From UBA8437 sp003445035 (GTDB taxonomy: Bacteria > Planctomycetota > Planctomycetia > Planctomycetales > Planctomycetaceae): a DNA stretch of 9,165 nt. Below are positions 7,501 to 9,165 of the stretch, piece by piece (within the stretch, counting starts at the first letter, position 1; each line of letters opens with the position of its first letter). The position numbers and the translations under genes are program-made. The stretch is taken from assembly GCA_937901285.1 (NCBI GenBank), contig CALCHI010000396.1, forward strand, positions 1 to 9,165. Reading direction: 5' to 3'. The notes below the pieces were generated by a model. It was not told the origin of the DNA, searched no databases, and saw only the letters and a program-made list of their open reading frames with translations.

Positions 7501-8753
7501 GCACACTGGATCTCGCACTCGAACCGGATCGACGCCGCCGGGATCGACTCGGCCTGTTGCCTCGCCGCTTCGGGAAATCCCATCCGTGCATAAAGCAGTG
7601 CCAGTTGACGATGCTGGATCTGGTGGGCGCCGTAACGGGCGAGGTAGAGGTTCAGTTGCTGGCGGACATGTCCGAAGGGTTGTTGAGTCTGAGCGGCCAA
7701 CTCGGTCAGCATCTCGGCCCGTTCTCCTTCGGCCAGTTGGACGTGATGCTCGTAGAAGGCATCTCTCAGACGAGCGACGACCGGCAGCAGGGTGGTCAGT
7801 GAGACGGTCGAGTCGTGGGTGTCGGGGCCGGCTCCACTGATCGCCGATGCCATCAGCACCGTTCCCGCCAGGACGATGGCGGAGTCTTCGAGCACCTCCG
7901 ACGGATCCGCACCGTCGTCGATCGTCGACCGCGTCCAGTCGATCAGCGCGTCGAGGATGACCTGCCTGAGGATGAAGCGGCGGAAGAAGCCCTTGGTGTC
8001 GGTCGAGTCATGATCCCACTCACCGAACATGTACGTCGTCCGCTTGTTGACCGGGTGCAGGTGGTCGTGGGCACGGACATCGACGGCCAGTTCGTCCAGG
8101 TGAGACGGGTTGAAGTGAGCCACCGTGAGCAGATCATCTGGGGTGTCCTCAAGCACTTCGATCGTCCGGGCGATCAGGTCCTGGTAGGGACCGGCCGACG
8201 CCCCGGCACCGGCCAGGTAGACCGGTACCGGGCGATAACGCTCGTTCGGATAGGGTTCGCAGAACTGGTCATTTTCGAGCACCGCTACGGGGCGGTAGCC
8301 GAGGAAGTCGTTGAGAGTGTCGAGGGCCGCTTCCAGGATCCGCGTGGTGTCGTCCCACTCGGGACCCTGGCCGAGGACGGCCTCAAACATTTTCACCAAC
8401 AGGAACGGATGCTCCCAATCGGAATCAGCGAGGTGAAACAGCAGGTCCGCATGGTGCATGCGATACAGCGGGATGAGCCCGTCGAAGACGAGCTCGAGGA
8501 CCGCGTCGGCCTGTTCGCTGTCGGCCAGTACAGAGACACTTCCGTCGCCGGCAAGCGACTCGAGTGATTCGGCGAGCAGCCGTCCCACTTCCGACCAGCA
8601 ATCGACACCGCCGAAGTGGTCGCAGAGCCTGTTGAGATTGTCGGCGAAGGCCGGATGGCCGCTGCCACTGGAGAGGTTGAGGTATCCGAGGATCTCCTCG
8701 ATCAACCCGGGGGGCAGGCCGGCGTTGCTGGTGGTCGGACCAAGAGCGGTCAT
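4554..8753 (-). CDS. Very large uncharacterised protein with TPR/PPR-like helical stretches and charged linkers (1399 aa)
   Basis: I do not recognise this family. The protein is largely alpha-helical, with no signal peptide or clear membrane segment, so it is probably cytoplasmic. Helix pairs like TPR or PPR units are seen at about 381-405 (LALLYARMGFPEAARQQAES), 414-446, 587-617 (AYAQIVDALLDRRDLPATMG) and 964-996. They suggest a protein-binding scaffold, which is inference. Residues 701-780 are strongly acidic (31 Asp/Glu, one Arg, no Lys). Residues 1035-1068 are Arg/Pro-rich (16 of 34 Arg or Lys), and the C-terminus ends RRRRKRK. Residues 1070-1360 form a further helical domain with IDRYYRFIEYN near 1193-1203. 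No nuclease, kinase, protease or nucleotide-binding motif was found. ATG 8753 (MTALGPTTSN) was chosen. The frame stays open back to 9134, but that Arg/Ser-rich extension looks like an antisense shadow and overlaps the divergent gene. No Shine-Dalgarno precedes 8753. It has its own promoter region and no co-directional partner in view. Confidence 0.85.
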   Translation of the reverse strand: MTALGPTTSNAGLPPGLIEEILGYLNLSSGSGHPAFADNLNRLCDHFGGVDCWSEVGRLLAESLESLAGDGSVSVLADSEQADAVLELVFDGLIPLYRMHHADLLFHLADSDWEHPFLLVKMFEAVLGQGPEWDDTTRILEAALDTLNDFLGYRPVAVLENDQFCEPYPNERYRPVPVYLAGAGASAGPYQDLIARTIEVLEDTPDDLLTVAHFNPSHLDELAVDVRAHDHLHPVNKRTTYMFGEWDHDSTDTKGFFRRFILRQVILDALIDWTRSTIDDGADPSEVLEDSAIVLAGTVLMASAISGAGPDTHDSTVSLTTLLPVVARLRDAFYEHHVQLAEGERAEMLTELAAQTQQPFGHVRQQLNLYLARYGAHQIQHRQLALLYARMGFPEAARQQAESIPAASIRFECEIQCALTATEMSAERGDLLEALEHLSEARDLLDRGIDCGALPDPWNYLGFQAQFPLFHAREDVIPDSRLEDLLTLMERLFAAYGTALSEAAARGHNDLVNRLNNDFQALALNWDGYGASIVVDLDAESGVRRWWSASQAAHVLATWQSAGAARGDLAFWAEQVKDFSNFQAGPAYAQIVDALLDRRDLPATMGLLMQWLNQAVPGDLATSPTSIAGLLNRWIDLATDPAHIRPSPDHTQLVERFFAVLEANAESYWSVPRLDEELTQLGTPSHPSLLEELLGSIGLPDDENPEEPGNVFDETFGVDDDPGDGPEFENGLSNGFEEGLIDDEDGLSEDDTLFSAAYDDVTFRDSADDGFDSELLDEGYLPGATEFESLYRELVPRLRFLESIARLWQQLVAGAPLLPDLDPDKARSWTEHARTVQEELLGLLDAIWQHPIPTPSARSDAGIEFDIQLQTKYELLQLVMAVHVQARRAELMLRGLLPTATTDSDRREHRLWRLLTGAVIHGDTATIRQALPVVLRRLARQPLLYVPLDAGGDPHSMLAARTRHADLQFLVEHLPKLGLLRETSQVLRTAYRMERTSRPEGAAVTEFDRLFRLALRHTLEAVCHSVHDWPHPHARRSRRDMPGTPPRQKRPRPRRSRRDRRPDHRPSRSGFNRDQGLLQIFGQLVDRFQVPWLRHSSRTRLAAAEAIEPEEIWEDVREFIANYGSELFAAPKLTLGHIRTILHQGTDWLLEHLESEVAEDPLAESRLVNDLQAGDLDREQASHILQVIYQTIIDRYYRFIEYNTTTTQSDYGDKIHCLLDFLRLEAAYDRDAWNFAPSEIAHEVLAQGPRPWLATAWEEICGRGVRQHADGHLQRLGELESLWGMRLPGLTDRLAERFLRPLAVNRMRALVEAAHADARAQRFPSMAFAQLQVEVNRYLDETHGSGIDVPPWLQKLEQETDRRPSPSRPRAAAGLTPRAIAHQLATWQRSIMRRRRKRK

Positions 8754-8959
8754 GGGTGGCGAGCCGAAAGGGCGGGACACGGCCTGATCGACCAGGACGC
8801 GTTCGACTATAGCGATCTGCCGGATATCGCATAGCGTCAGTGCCGCCAACCGCACGCGGTTGCATTCCCCAGATTGGTATGCGATTCTGCCTCGATTCTT
8901 CCCGCCGCGCGAACTCTCGTTGCGGCACTTTTCGCTCGATCCGACCCGGAACCCGTGTG
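8754..8959. promoter_or_regulatory. Divergent promoter region of the giant protein and putative transporter genes
   Basis: These 206 bases separate two start codons facing away from each other and must hold promoters for both. On the minus strand, TATAGT (plus 8806-8811) matches a -10 box at 5 of 6 positions and would give a leader of about 45 bases for the giant protein gene. Its expected -35 position (CTATGC) is a poor match. On the plus strand, TTGCAT at 8860-8865 is only a weak -35, without a good -10. A cluster of related repeats at 8807-8891 overlaps the -10-like box and is listed separately. No Shine-Dalgarno precedes either start. Confidence 0.45.
8807..8891. repeat. Cluster of related direct and inverted repeats, possible operator
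   Basis: CTATAGCGAT (8807-8816) faces ATCGCATAG (8826-8834), whose reverse complement CTATGCGAT differs by a single missing A. ATCGCATA (8826-8833) is an exact inverted copy of TATGCGAT (8878-8885). The segments 8808-8821 and 8878-8891 are near-identical 14-mers, TATAGCGATCTGCC and TATGCGATTCTGCC, in direct orientation 70 bp apart. Three related sites in 85 bases between divergent genes fit a regulator-binding array. This is inference: no regulator gene lies in the window and chance cannot be excluded. Confidence 0.35.
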
Positions 8960-9165
8960 ATGTCCGAAGAGACTCCCCCCGCGGATGACATGAATTCGAC
9001 TCCCGAAGAGGCCTCGGCCCCGGAGTCTTCGCCGACGACAGCCGGCGAGAGTGCCGGAGGGACTTTCGAGGCGCCGCGGATCGGCTCGACGGAAATGCCG
9101 GCGTGGAACACCGGCGAGTTGATCGACGCGCCAAAGTTCACCAAGCGGAACTGGTTTGCCCTGCT
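8960..9165 (+). CDS. N-terminus of a putative NRAMP-type divalent metal transporter, cut by window edge
   Basis: From ATG 8960 the frame is open to the window end (68 codons plus two bases of a Leu codon). Residues 1-40 (MSEETPPADDMNSTPEEASA and on) are acidic and rich in Pro, Ser, Thr and Ala, and look like a disordered cytoplasmic tail. Residues 47-68 follow the pattern PAWNTGEL-x4-PKFTKRNWFAL, ending where a first membrane helix would begin. I recall this Pro-Trp / PKF-x-RNW pattern from planctomycete NRAMP (Mn2+/Fe2+ symporter) proteins, in which a Gly-Pro-Gly motif and the first helix come next. That helix is outside the window, so the family call rests on a short match and is tentative. 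That a gene starts here is better supported: the divergent layout fits, and codon use is coherent. An in-frame ATG at 8990 is an alternative start. Confidence 0.5.
   Translation, partial: MSEETPPADDMNSTPEEASAPESSPTTAGESAGGTFEAPRIGSTEMPAWNTGELIDAPKFTKRNWFAL

Noticed and set aside
7815..8567. Plus-strand open frame (250 codons) opposite the N-terminal third of the giant gene
   Set aside because: Its Val/Arg/Asp/Glu-rich composition is typical of the complementary frame. Nothing supports translation.
8754..9134. Upstream in-frame extension of the giant protein gene (127 extra codons to ATG 9134)
   Set aside because: The extension is Arg/Ser-rich, unlike the helical acidic start after 8753, and is antisense to the well-formed start of the rightward gene. 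Open frames of this kind are common opposite GC-rich coding sequence.

Overview
The window is GC-rich bacterial chromosome, most likely from the phylum Planctomycetota. The strongest clue is the left-edge gene, which encodes a DUF1549-type protein (the cytochrome-associated PSCyt2 family, greatly expanded in planctomycetes). Supporting clues are an EF-G-like translation GTPase of the EF-G2 type, starts that mostly lack Shine-Dalgarno sequences, and a very large uncharacterised helical protein. No genus can be given from the sequence alone.

Layout from left to right: (1) 1-892, minus strand, the N-terminal 297 residues of a membrane-anchored DUF1549 protein with a c-type heme CxxCH motif. A good sigma70-like promoter sits so close to its start codon that the mRNA may be leaderless. 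(2) 893-1014, a divergent intergenic region. (3) 1015-2280, plus strand, an uncharacterised integral membrane protein with about eight membrane segments. (4) 2424-4535, plus strand, an EF-G-like GTPase of 703 residues whose G-motifs differ from canonical EF-G, with Phe in place of the catalytic His in DTPGH. (5) 4554-8753, minus strand, convergent with the EF-G gene across only 18 bp: a 1399-residue protein of unknown function with TPR/PPR-like helical stretches, a very acidic linker and a very basic linker. (6) 8754-8959, a divergent intergenic region with a cluster of related direct and inverted repeats. (7) 8960 to the right edge, plus strand, the first 68 residues of a gene that may encode an NRAMP-type divalent metal transporter.

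The genes do not form an obvious pathway. There are two divergent pairs (DUF1549/membrane protein and giant protein/putative transporter) and one convergent pair (EF-G-like/giant protein). The membrane protein and the EF-G-like gene are co-directional but 143 bp apart, so co-transcription is possible but not evident. I saw no tRNA, rRNA, CRISPR array, insertion sequence or phage gene. The least explained object is the giant protein together with the repeat-bearing promoter region in front of it. It is a candidate for follow-up, not a demonstrated new system.
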